Positions 1 to 5,781 of a DNA stretch of 8,496 nucleotides are shown piece by piece (the stretch's first letter is position 1; every line of letters starts with the position of its first letter). Source of the DNA: Actinotignum schaalii (lineage in GTDB: Bacteria > Actinomycetota > Actinomycetes > Actinomycetales > Actinomycetaceae). Where the stretch lies: positions 1-8,496 of the forward strand of contig CAMIHT010000061.1 of NCBI GenBank assembly GCA_946222725.1, given 5' to 3'. Made by a program: the position numbers and the translations under genes. The notes beneath the pieces are model-generated. The model worked only from the letters and a program-made list of their open reading frames with translations. It was not told where the DNA came from and searched no databases.

Positions 1-667
1 GTGTAGAGCCCACCCAATTCTTGCGGTAATTCAATTCGGCGATCCGATGCGCATCACTGCGCAAGCGCCGAGCGATCACCTCATCCGGAATGAACATATC
101 CGCGATGGTGCGCCGCCCGCGCCCCAAAATCCCGTTCACGGCAGAAGGCTTCTTATCGATGCAATAATTGCCGGAAATGGATCCGTAGTTCAGCTCCGGG
201 CACACCGCTGATATTGCGCCCATAAGTGCTTCTGCTGCCTGGGTGGCCATATTGTGACCCGAGGCATCCCCGGTGGAAAATTCGAAACGCACAAAAAGTA
301 AATTCCCCACCACTTCGGGGTGGATATCCAGCAGGCGCGCGAAGCGCGACTGCCCGGCCACCACCCGTTCCCACTCGGAACGCCGCGCCGCGATGTCGGT
401 GACCGCGCGGAGAGCCGCCGCGGCGTCGTCGGCAATAAAAAGAACCGAACGGGACATCCGCTCATCGGCCACGCATACGCGGATGCCGCCCTCCACCATG
501 CGTGAGACATCCGCGCCGCGGTTACACGAAGGCCACAGCGGCGTTTCGTAGGTGGCGAGCGGGACCTCCACGGCGCCGCTGAGGACGGGGCCGGAGATGT
601 GAATAGGGCCCACCCATTTGGTGGGGATGGGGGTCTGCGAGTCCGGGGTGATTCTCGAGTCAGTCAC
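1..667 (-). CDS. mvaA: 3-hydroxy-3-methylglutaryl-CoA reductase, N-terminal 222 residues (3' end outside window)
   Basis: Reduces HMG-CoA to mevalonate with NAD(P)H, the committing step of the mevalonate route to isoprenoids. The visible frame shows VPLATYET with the catalytic Glu at about residue 41, followed by the CNRG motif, a cofactor-binding loop GDASGHNM (133-140), and SGNYCIDKKPSAVN with the catalytic Lys at 172. The spacing and the GNYC-DKKP motif resemble class I (eukaryote-type) reductases rather than the Pseudomonas class II enzyme. The nucleotide loop reads DASG where DAMG is usual. The start is taken as GTG at 667, 5 bases after the stop of the ABC ATPase gene; the ribosome site is weak (GAGCGG), so translation may be coupled to the upstream gene. 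Residues past about 222, including the catalytic His tail, are off the window. The family call is firm; the exact start is less so. Confidence 0.93.
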   Translation of the reverse strand, partial: MTDSRITPDSQTPIPTKWVGPIHISGPVLSGAVEVPLATYETPLWPSCNRGADVSRMVEGGIRVCVADERMSRSVLFIADDAAAALRAVTDIAARRSEWERVVAGQSRFARLLDIHPEVVGNLLFVRFEFSTGDASGHNMATQAAEALMGAISAVCPELNYGSISGNYCIDKKPSAVNGILGRGRRTIADMFIPDEVIARRLRSDAHRIAELNYRKNWVGST

Positions 668-672
668 GCCGC

Positions 673-1500
673 TCAGTCTACCGGCTCAAAAACGAATGTC
701 TTGAGGAAGGCACGGGCACGTTCCGAGGCGGGGTTGGTGAAGAAGCGCTCGGGGCTATCGATTTCCACGATTTTCCCAGCGTCCATGAAGACCACGCGGT
801 CCGCGATTGCCCGCGCAAAACTCATTTCGTGGGTGACGAGCAGCATCGTCATCCCGCCGCCGGCCAGCTCCAGAACCACGTCGAGCACCTCGCGCACCAT
901 CTCCGGATCCAGCGAGGCGGTGATTTCGTCCAGGAGCAGCACCTCCGGCTCCATCATGAGCGCACGCACAATCGCCACCCGCTGCTTTTGCCCGCCGGAA
1001 AGCTGACTGGGGCGCGCATCGGCCCGGCTCGCCAACCCCACGCGTTCCAGCAGCGCCAGAGCACGTTCACGGGTCGGAGCGATAGGAGCCTTGCGCACCA
1101 CCCGCGGGGCAAGCAGCAGATTCTCGAGGACGGACAGGTGCGGGAACAGTTCGTAATTCTGGAAAACCATCCCGATGCGGGCGCGCGCCGCGGTCCAGTC
1201 CGTGCCCGGTTCCGCGAGGTTCTGATCACCGTAGGAAATGCTTCCGGATTGGATATGCTCCAGTCCGTTAATGGTGCGCAGTAGCGTAGATTTTCCGCAT
1301 CCAGATGGGCCGACGACGACGACAACTTCGGAAGGCGCCACCTCAAACGAAACACCTTGGAGGGCATGCACGCCATTCGGGTAGGTTTTATCAACGTCCA
1401 CTAAACGCAGCGTTTGTGCGTGCCCGGCCGCGCCACGCAAAGCGAGCGGGCTGGGGGCGGCGGCGGGATCGAGTGGCTGGGAATATGCCGGGCTTGTCAT
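673..1500 (-). CDS. Polar amino acid ABC importer, ATP-binding protein
   Basis: Cytoplasmic ATPase that powers the importer formed with the two permeases and the lipoprotein encoded upstream. The 275-residue protein has Walker A GPSGCGKST (64-72), Q-loop Gln114, signature LSGGQ (167-171), Walker B ending LLLDE (188-192), D-loop SLD (196-198) and the H-loop His224 in THEMSF. Length and motifs fit the GlnQ/HisP group. Walker B continues as DEITAS in place of the commoner DEPTSA. The start is ATG at 1500, in an ATGA overlap with the preceding permease stop and behind a good AAGGAAA site; the frame stays open further upstream to 1590, but that stretch lies inside the permease gene. The N-terminal ~28 residues are Ala/Pro-rich and precede the ATPase core. 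Substrate cannot be read from this subunit; the leader peptide suggests a cysteine-type compound. Confidence 0.93.
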   Translation of the reverse strand: MTSPAYSQPLDPAAAPSPLALRGAAGHAQTLRLVDVDKTYPNGVHALQGVSFEVAPSEVVVVVGPSGCGKSTLLRTINGLEHIQSGSISYGDQNLAEPGTDWTAARARIGMVFQNYELFPHLSVLENLLLAPRVVRKAPIAPTRERALALLERVGLASRADARPSQLSGGQKQRVAIVRALMMEPEVLLLDEITASLDPEMVREVLDVVLELAGGGMTMLLVTHEMSFARAIADRVVFMDAGKIVEIDSPERFFTNPASERARAFLKTFVFEPVD

Positions 1501-2294
1501 AGTGCTAGTTTCCTTTCCAAGTGGCGTGAATAAGCGGAAATCGCGTAGCAGACCACGAAGTAGATGAGGAAGACCGCGCCGTAAATCCACAGGGCGGCAT
1601 CCGGATAGTCGAAGCGTTCCCGGTCGATAATCGACTGGGCAACTTTGAGGATTTCGATGACGCCGATGAGGGAAACAAGCGCCGTCGTTTTAATCATGCG
1701 GGTTGTGAGATTGACGGTGAGGGGGATGAGCTGGCGGATCGCTTGCGGGAGAATCACGTGGCGCTGCAGCTGGCGGGTGGAGAGTCCGAGCGCGCGGGCC
1801 GATTCGTATTGGTGGGCGGGTACGGCGGCAATGGCGCCGCGCACCAGGTCCCCCATCTCCGCCGTCCCCCACAGGGTGAAAACGATAATAGCGGCGAGCT
1901 CGCCGGACATATCGAGGTGGAAGGTGCGGGTGGAATCGAAATAGACGATGAAGAGGAGAACCACCTGCGGGATGATGCGCAGCACCTCCACGTAGGCGCG
2001 GGTGAGGAAACGAACCAGGCGCGAGCGCACGTCCATAACCAGGCCCAGGAGGGTTCCGAAAACGAGGGACAGCGCCATCGCGATGAGGGCGATGCGTACC
2101 GAGACCCACAGCCCTTGGAAAAGGAGGGAAAGATTCTCCGGGTCGAGGAGCGGGCGCCAGCCTTCCCCGCCGCTAGTCGGATTGGTGGGCGCGAGTGCGG
2201 AGGTGAAGCGAGCGGGCAGGGGCGCGAGGGCGCCGGGCGTCGTCGTAACATATGCGGATACGGAAGCGAGGGTGGCGTTAGCGAACGGCAGCAT
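1497..2294 (-). CDS. Polar amino acid ABC importer, permease 2 (HisM/GlnP family)
   Basis: One of two integral membrane subunits forming the translocation channel. The 265-residue protein has an unusual Ala/Pro/Thr-rich N-terminal extension of about 50 residues. Membrane segments follow at roughly 57-87, 107-119, 133-155 and 200-220, with a last one near the C-terminus before the basic tail. The cytoplasmic EAA loop that docks on the ATPase reads ESARALGLS (from 164) and runs on to LPQAIR. The ATG at 2294 follows AGGAGG by 10 bases, and the gene overlaps the end of permease 1 by 17 bases, so the two are probably translationally coupled. It overlaps the ATPase start by ATGA. The N-terminal extension could instead mean a later start, but the ribosome site supports the one given. 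Confidence 0.92.
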   Translation of the reverse strand: MLPFANATLASVSAYVTTTPGALAPLPARFTSALAPTNPTSGGEGWRPLLDPENLSLLFQGLWVSVRIALIAMALSLVFGTLLGLVMDVRSRLVRFLTRAYVEVLRIIPQVVLLFIVYFDSTRTFHLDMSGELAAIIVFTLWGTAEMGDLVRGAIAAVPAHQYESARALGLSTRQLQRHVILPQAIRQLIPLTVNLTTRMIKTTALVSLIGVIEILKVAQSIIDRERFDYPDAALWIYGAVFLIYFVVCYAISAYSRHLERKLAL

Positions 2295-2937
2295 AGCGGC
2301 GCATCCTCCTCTCTAGCCAGCGTGCCCCGAGGGCCACGGGGAGCAGAATAATCGTGTAGCACACCGTGAGGAGAAACAGCGCTTCCTGCGTGGTGGATTG
2401 CAGACCCATATGTTCGCGGGCCAGGTACATGAGGTCCGGAACGGCAACCACGTACACCACCGAGGTTTCCTTGACGAGGAAAATAATATTCGCGGTGAGT
2501 GCAGGCATCGCCACGGCAACCGCCTGCGGGAGCAGGACCCGGGTGAGAGCCTGGCGGCGGCTGAGCCCGAGGGCGAGGGCGGATTCGCGCTGGATGCGCG
2601 GCACCGAGTCCAAGCCGGAGCGGAAAGCTTCGGCCATATAGGAGCCACCCAGGAAGGTCAGCCCGATAATCGCGCAGGTTTCCCCGGTGAGGGTGAGGCC
2701 GATTTTCGGGAGGCCGAAATAGAGGAAGAAAAGCTGGACAAGGAGCGGGGTATTGCGCGAGAGCTCGATGTAGATGGCCACGAGCTGGCGCGCGATAGGC
2801 ACCCGGAAATGCGCGAGCGCCGCGCATACCCAGCCGAGGAGGAGGGAGGCGGCCACGCCAATGGCGCCGATGCGGAGCGTGACGAGCATGGCCTGCAAGT
2901 ACAGGGGCCACGCTTCGCTCAGTACTGATAGATCCAT
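2278..2937 (-). CDS. Polar amino acid ABC importer, permease 1 (HisM/GlnP family)
   Basis: Partner membrane subunit of permease 2. The 219 residues are typical in length for the family. The first membrane helix (about 14-42) is followed by ELSRNTPLLVQLFFLYFGLP (58-77), a hallmark of amino acid importer permeases, and by the EAA loop RESALALGLSRRQ (from 117) leading to LLPQAV. Further helices lie near 150-170 and 190-208, before a basic C-terminus (RWLERRMRR). The ATG at 2937 has GAGG about 7 bases upstream. The gene sits 114 bases after the binding-protein gene; that gap holds a strong stem-loop. Identification as a polar amino acid permease is firm; the substrate is inferred only from context. 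Confidence 0.92.
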   Translation of the reverse strand: MDLSVLSEAWPLYLQAMLVTLRIGAIGVAASLLLGWVCAALAHFRVPIARQLVAIYIELSRNTPLLVQLFFLYFGLPKIGLTLTGETCAIIGLTFLGGSYMAEAFRSGLDSVPRIQRESALALGLSRRQALTRVLLPQAVAVAMPALTANIIFLVKETSVVYVVAVPDLMYLAREHMGLQSTTQEALFLLTVCYTIILLPVALGARWLERRMRRYAAVR

Positions 2938-2969
2938 AGGTATCCTCGCTTGATGTTCACTCTCCCCCG

Positions 2970-3032
2970 GCGCGGGCCGCCCGGGCGGCTTTTCTTGGAG
3001 CCGGGCGATTTTTGGTGCCGGGCGGCCCGCGC
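2970..3032 (-). repeat. Intra-operon stem-loop between binding-protein and permease genes
   Basis: Perfect 15-base inverted repeat GCGCGGGCCGCCCGG (2970-2984) and its complement (3018-3032), with a 33-base loop. Read in the gene direction it is not followed by a run of T, so it is not a normal intrinsic terminator. Stem-loops at this place in importer operons often protect the binding-protein part of the transcript from 3' decay and give more binding protein than permease; that role is inferred. The arm nearer permease 1 also contains a 14-base self-complementary core (GCCGCCCGGGCGGC, 2976-2989) that could fold alone. Confidence 0.75.
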
Positions 3033-3051
3033 GTGTGGGAGGAGGGAACTG

Positions 3052-3975
3052 TTAGCGAGCCCCTCCCTCGATGACGAGTTCATCGGGGGAGATCGCGGTT
3101 CCGTAGACCGGGGCGAGGGTCTGCTCGAAGTCCTTGTGGAAGAAGTTCTCCTTGCCGAGATCCACGAGGTTGTTATTGATCCAATCGCGCAGCTCGGTAT
3201 TCCCCTGTTGCACGGCGGCAGCGATGGTGGATTCTTCCCCGAAGGAGGCAATTCCGGTCACGAAGTCCTTGTTCTGTTCGGTGAAGGCGAGGGCTTCGGT
3301 GTTGTCCGTGATCCACACGTCCCCGCGTCCGTCGGTGAGGGCATTGGTGGCCTCGGTGTACTGCTCGTACTTGGTCACCTTCCATTCCGGGTGGTTGGCG
3401 GTAATCCACGCATCCTGGCTGGTGCCCTTGACGATAATAATATTTTTATTCGCGAGCTCCGCTTCGGAACGCACCGGTTCCTTCGCGCTGGAGACGGCAC
3501 CGAAGGAGACCTTCATGTAGGGATTGGCGAAGTCCACCTGCGCGGCGCGTTCGGGAGTCACCGTGAAGTTCGCGAGAATAATATCGACTTTCCCGGACTT
3601 GAGGAATTCCACGCGCGAGGAGGCATCCACCGGGACCCACTCGACCTTGACACCCAGGTCTTTGCCGAGGCGATCACCGTATACTATGTCGTAGCCTTCG
3701 TAGGTGTTTTTCCCGACCAGCGAGCCAAAAGGTGCCTTGTCCGCGAAGGTGCCGATGCGAATCGAGCCGGCTTCTTTGATCTGTTCGGGGGTGCGGGCCC
3801 CCACGGTGGCGCTCTCCGCACCGGCCCCGGAACCCGCGGCGGTACCGGTGGCGGAGTCACCCGAGCCGGATAGATCCGGGCTGGAGCACCCGGTAAGGGC
3901 CATGGTGAGCGCCGCCAGGGCGGACAGCCCGCCCAGGACGCGACGACGAATACGTGAGGTTTGTGCAATTGCCAC
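3052..3975 (-). CDS. Amino acid ABC importer, substrate-binding lipoprotein (SBP family 3); probable cysteine/cystine or related ligand
   Basis: Captures substrate outside the membrane and delivers it to the permeases. The 307-residue precursor has a basic N-terminus (RIRRR), a hydrophobic stretch, and a lipobox ALTGC with the lipid-bearing Cys at 30. A Gly/Ser/Ala-rich linker (about 31-60) is followed by the bilobed family 3 domain starting at SIRIGTFAD. Family marks include YEGYDIVYGDRL, the hinge-side LANFTVTPERAAQVDFANPYM and a later GTSQDAW. The start is GTG at 3975 with AAGGA 6 bases upstream. The gene heads the importer operon and lies 211 bases after a Cys-rich leader peptide, which is the reason for proposing a sulfur amino acid ligand. 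Binding-pocket residues alone do not settle the ligand; glutamate, aspartate or glutamine remain possible. Confidence 0.93.
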   Translation of the reverse strand: MAIAQTSRIRRRVLGGLSALAALTMALTGCSSPDLSGSGDSATGTAAGSGAGAESATVGARTPEQIKEAGSIRIGTFADKAPFGSLVGKNTYEGYDIVYGDRLGKDLGVKVEWVPVDASSRVEFLKSGKVDIILANFTVTPERAAQVDFANPYMKVSFGAVSSAKEPVRSEAELANKNIIIVKGTSQDAWITANHPEWKVTKYEQYTEATNALTDGRGDVWITDNTEALAFTEQNKDFVTGIASFGEESTIAAAVQQGNTELRDWINNNLVDLGKENFFHKDFEQTLAPVYGTAISPDELVIEGGAR

Positions 3976-4005
3976 GGTTCTTCCTTACTTGGTGTTGGGT
4001 TGACC

Positions 4006-4071
4006 GTGGATAATGCGGGATTTTGGGAACGAAACGCAAGGCCGTGCCACCGCGGACATCGCATTATCCAC
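4006..4071 (-). repeat. Leader stem-loop 3: 12-base perfect inverted repeat before the binding-protein gene
   Basis: GTGGATAATGCG at 4006-4017 and its exact complement at 4060-4071, with a 42-base loop. It ends about 20 bases upstream of the ribosome site of the binding-protein gene (AAGGA at 3986-3982). In the transcript it would form a 12-pair stem in the leader. No T-run follows, so it is not a classical terminator; blocking or shaping ribosome entry, or acting as a Rho-related element, are possibilities. The same bases match DnaA-box spelling (TTATCCACA at 4064-4072), which gives an alternative reading as a DNA protein site. Confidence 0.6.
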
Positions 4072-4083
4072 ATTTGTGTTAGT

Positions 4084-4105
4084 CCCCGGGAATTGAACAC
4101 CGGGG
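4084..4105 (-). promoter_or_regulatory. Leader stem-loop 2
   Basis: CCCCGG and CCGGGG arms with a 10-base loop, between the leader-peptide stop and the binding-protein gene. A small GC-only stem like this should be stable in RNA. It is the middle of three stem-loops in the 211-base interval and has no T-tract after it in the gene direction. Confidence 0.4.
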
Positions 4106-4160
4106 TACCGCTTGTCCGCGCTGGCTTATCCGAAAATACCCGATCCTCAGGAGGAGGTCA

Positions 4161-4191
4161 GCTAGTTTTCGGGTTCCGCTGGCGAACTAGC
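4161..4191 (-). promoter_or_regulatory. Leader stem-loop 1, containing the leader-peptide stop codon
   Basis: GCTAGTT and AACTAGC form a 7-pair stem, extendable inward by a TTCG/CGAA pairing with a 2-base bulge. The TAG stop of the Cys-rich peptide (4189-4187) lies in the 5' arm. A ribosome reaching the stop would therefore hold the stem open, while a ribosome stalled on the Cys codons just upstream would leave it free or only partly masked. That coupling between translation and folding is what attenuator leaders use. The regulatory role is inferred from position. Confidence 0.5.
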
Positions 4192-4282
4192 GACAGCAAC
4201 ACATGCAACACATGGGGCACATGCAGGTACGCACGCAGGCACCGCGCATCGCGGTGTGCATCTGAGTGGTCCTGTTCGCCAT
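4187..4282 (-). CDS. Cysteine-rich leader peptide (31 aa), putative cysteine-responsive attenuator
   Basis: A short reading frame of 31 codons plus TAG whose last 16 codons include eight Cys: ...ACVRTCMCPMCCMCCCR. Four Met are interspersed in that part of the frame or just before it. It sits upstream of an amino acid importer operon, on the same strand, and its stop is buried in a stem-loop. Runs of the regulated amino acid at the end of a short frame are the signature of translation-sensing leaders (as in the trp and his leaders), and polycysteine leader frames that respond to cysteine are known in mycobacteria, often without a 5' UTR. The ATG at 4282 is 7 bases after a TANNNT box, fitting leaderless transcription. 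A second possible start is ATG at 4261 with AGGA 8 bases upstream (24 aa). A 7-pair stem with an ATG loop (4240-4256) lies inside the frame. The Cys run is seen directly; sensing is inferred. Confidence 0.82.
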   Translation of the reverse strand: MANRTTQMHTAMRGACVRTCMCPMCCMCCCR

Positions 4283-4289
4283 GGGGTTT

Positions 4290-4319
4290 ACGTTAGGCGC
4301 TCACCGCGCAGAAATCCAG
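4290..4319 (-). promoter_or_regulatory. Candidate promoter of the leader/importer operon
   Basis: The -10 box TAACGT (4295-4290) fits the actinobacterial TANNNT pattern. The weak -35-like CTGGAT (4319-4314) is 18 bases upstream. Counting 7 bases on from the -10 puts the transcript start at the A of the leader-peptide ATG (4282). The remaining stretch from 4320 to 4404 shows no gene that I can support. Confidence 0.4.
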
Positions 4320-4404
4320 TTGATAAGAGAAGCACCCCTGTGGGACATCTCATAAGGTGGTGCGGGAGCGGGGTTATTAGGGCAGGTCAGGCACGACTGC
4401 GGTG

Positions 4405-4433
4405 CGGCGTCGTTCTGAACGAGCGAAGCGCCG
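4405..4433 (-). terminator. Possible terminator-like stem after the broken ATPase gene
   Basis: CGGCG and CGCCG arms enclose an inner TCGTTC-A-GAACGA palindrome, starting 8 bases after the stop of the ATPase gene's displaced C-terminal frame. The stem is asymmetric and no T-run follows, so termination is only a guess from position. Confidence 0.25.
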
Positions 4434-4441
4434 AGAAGTGG

Positions 4442-4540
4442 CTAGAGGAAATTCAGTGACTCGTGGTCTTTGAGCCATTCACGCATATAAGGGATGGCGA
4501 AATCAACCTTCCCGTAGCCCGCTTGAGTAGTAATGCCGGC
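4442..4540 (-). pseudogene. Out-of-frame C-terminal remnant of the AAA ATPase
   Basis: Read in the frame one off from the ATPase gene, this stretch gives AGITTQAGYGKVDFAIPYM, then REWLKDHESLNFL and a TAG stop (4444-4442). This is the usual ending of this ATPase group, in which a winged-helix-like tail finishes with a pattern like AGVI..AG.GKV.FA.PY.REYL. It overlaps the last codons of the open frame. The part normally linking the ATPase core to this ending is absent, so a deletion that also shifted the frame is the simplest reading. The remnant has no start of its own. Confidence 0.7.
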
Positions 4541-5369
4541 CGTGGACGGTATTCCCCAGCCGCCGCAGCGCTGCCGCTGCACCCTCTTGAGCGTGCTCGC
4601 ATGTAATAACCTCACTATCCCGAGCCTGCTGCCAAGTTTGGTAGCCGACGAGTTGAATCATGTACGGGTATCCACGAGTCGCCTCCGCCATGAGCTCGAT
4701 AGCCTCATCAGCAACCTCACGTTTGTTGCAGTCAAAAACCTGTCTGAAAGAATCGCCGACAATCTCTAACGAAATATCCTTGAGCTGCATAGGAGCGGCT
4801 CTGCGGAGGAAGGAAATGACCTTGTCCCGGTACAGAATGGGTAAAACGGATGGCAGGCCAGCCATAACAAGCGCGATATCGCGATTTTCGCGGATCATAT
4901 GCTGCATCGTTGTACCCAGGGTGCGAAGCTCTTCGATGCTGCCGGCCTGAGTTTCGTCAAGTGTTATGAGCAGTCCTTTTCGGAAGAAGGGTTTTTCGAG
5001 CTCCCTCGTCAGGATTGTCCGAAAGTCCAGGGTCTGCCGAGCTTCGCTCAGCTCTACGGACACTCCTCCGGGAAGACTGACCCCGGTTATCTGCCGACGC
5101 TTGGAGACCAGCTGGTTGACGAGGCGTTCGATAAAACCGGCTTTGGCTATTTCGTCAATTGTCTGCCAACCGTGAGCTCTTGCTTTGTCCCGAAACGCAT
5201 TCAGGAGCGCCGTTTTCCCCATGCCCCTATTGCCTGTTACGAGCGATAGACGGGCAGGCGCGCCAGGGCCATCAGCCAAGGAGTCCTCGAACTCTTGAAT
5301 GAGCCTCTTCCGACCAACCAAAACAGGAGGTGTTGCACCCGCCGTTGGCTTGAACGGGTTGCCTGTCAT
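4503..5369 (-). CDS. AAA-type ATP-binding protein, C-terminally truncated by frameshift/deletion
   Basis: A 288-residue P-loop ATPase of unknown cellular role. It opens with NPFKPTAGATPPVLVGR, a standard beginning for a widespread actinobacterial AAA family. It carries Walker A GNRGMGKT (46-53), a Walker B LLITLDE (133-139) and a later conserved GYPYMIQLVGYQTW segment. After RRLGNTVHGRHY the frame runs out into YSSGLREG and stops, while the true family ending continues in another frame down to 4442. Roughly 50 residues of the usual linker and winged-helix region appear to be missing. The ATPase core could still fold. The ATG at 5369 follows a GGGGG ribosome site by 6 bases. The 126 bases upstream (5370-5495) are A+T-rich with no gene seen. 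Such ATPases are often sporadic, consistent with an accessory gene in decay. Confidence 0.8.
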   Translation of the reverse strand: MTGNPFKPTAGATPPVLVGRKRLIQEFEDSLADGPGAPARLSLVTGNRGMGKTALLNAFRDKARAHGWQTIDEIAKAGFIERLVNQLVSKRRQITGVSLPGGVSVELSEARQTLDFRTILTRELEKPFFRKGLLITLDETQAGSIEELRTLGTTMQHMIRENRDIALVMAGLPSVLPILYRDKVISFLRRAAPMQLKDISLEIVGDSFRQVFDCNKREVADEAIELMAEATRGYPYMIQLVGYQTWQQARDSEVITCEHAQEGAAAALRRLGNTVHGRHYYSSGLREG

Positions 5370-5495
5370 GTTTGCCCCCTATCTCAGCTTTTATTGCTTT
5401 TTACATCGGCTGCTTCTCATACATATTAGGAATGCGAATCATTGGGGACGGCATCAATATCGCACGCCCAGACACTATCTCCACATGGGTAACCA

Positions 5496-5777
5496 TTAAG
5501 GGGAAATAATCACCTTAGGAACCAAATACTTAGTTCGCTTCATTGCCTTCAACCGAGCCGCAATCGGCCAATTAGGACGATAATGGAATTTTTCAGCATG
5601 GCCGGTGTGCTTACTTACTAGGAAATTGGGCCGTCCTCTTGCCTCGGGTTCCATGGAGAGTATTGGAACATAGTACTCGTCATCTTCGTACCACCCTCGA
5701 GAAGTGATCTTACAATTCGGACTATGCTCACGCAGGCGTTCAGCAGCGATGCGTTCTGCTTCCTTTGCCGTAATCAC
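5496..5777 (-). CDS. Small YrhB/Imm35-like protein, tandem copy 2
   Basis: A 93-residue soluble protein with VITAKEAERIAAERL at the start, ITSRGWYEDDEYY in the middle, GRPNFLVSKHTG and a conserved end YLVPKVII. A short helix with an EEA pattern, then a strand region, then G.P.FLV.K.TG recalls the YrhB/Imm35 immunity-like fold; this family call is tentative. The start is taken as GTG at 5777, with GGGAGG 9 bases upstream, rather than the in-frame TTG at 5798, because the other copy has the same arrangement. Its ribosome site lies in the last codons of the upstream copy, so the two are probably co-translated. About two thirds of residues match the neighbour by eye. Confidence 0.78.
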   Translation of the reverse strand: MITAKEAERIAAERLREHSPNCKITSRGWYEDDEYYVPILSMEPEARGRPNFLVSKHTGHAEKFHYRPNWPIAARLKAMKRTKYLVPKVIISP

Positions 5778-5781
5778 GATC

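Noticed and set aside
920..940. DEITAS instead of DEPTSA after Walker B in the ABC ATPase as a sign of lost function
   Set aside because: The catalytic Asp and Glu, D-loop and H-loop are all intact, and this variant is compatible with active amino acid importer ATPases.
2976..2996. Apparent intrinsic terminator GCCGCCCGGGCGGC followed by TTTTCTT on the plus strand
   Set aside because: No plus-strand gene ends here; in the direction of the real genes the A-rich side comes first, so it cannot act as an ordinary terminator for them.
2950..3873. 307-codon plus-strand frame opposite the binding-protein gene
   Set aside because: Long open antisense frames are common in G/C-biased genes; the minus-strand frame has a lipobox and clear family motifs.
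4344..4375. Plus-strand GGTGGTGCGGG resembling the T-box antiterminator consensus
   Set aside because: It lies on the strand opposite to the operon, the match is poor, and no specifier stem or T-run is visible.
4256..4459. 67-codon plus-strand frame across the leader region
   Set aside because: It is Arg-rich with no family resemblance, and it runs opposite to the Cys-rich leader and into the ATPase remnant; best seen as a shadow frame.
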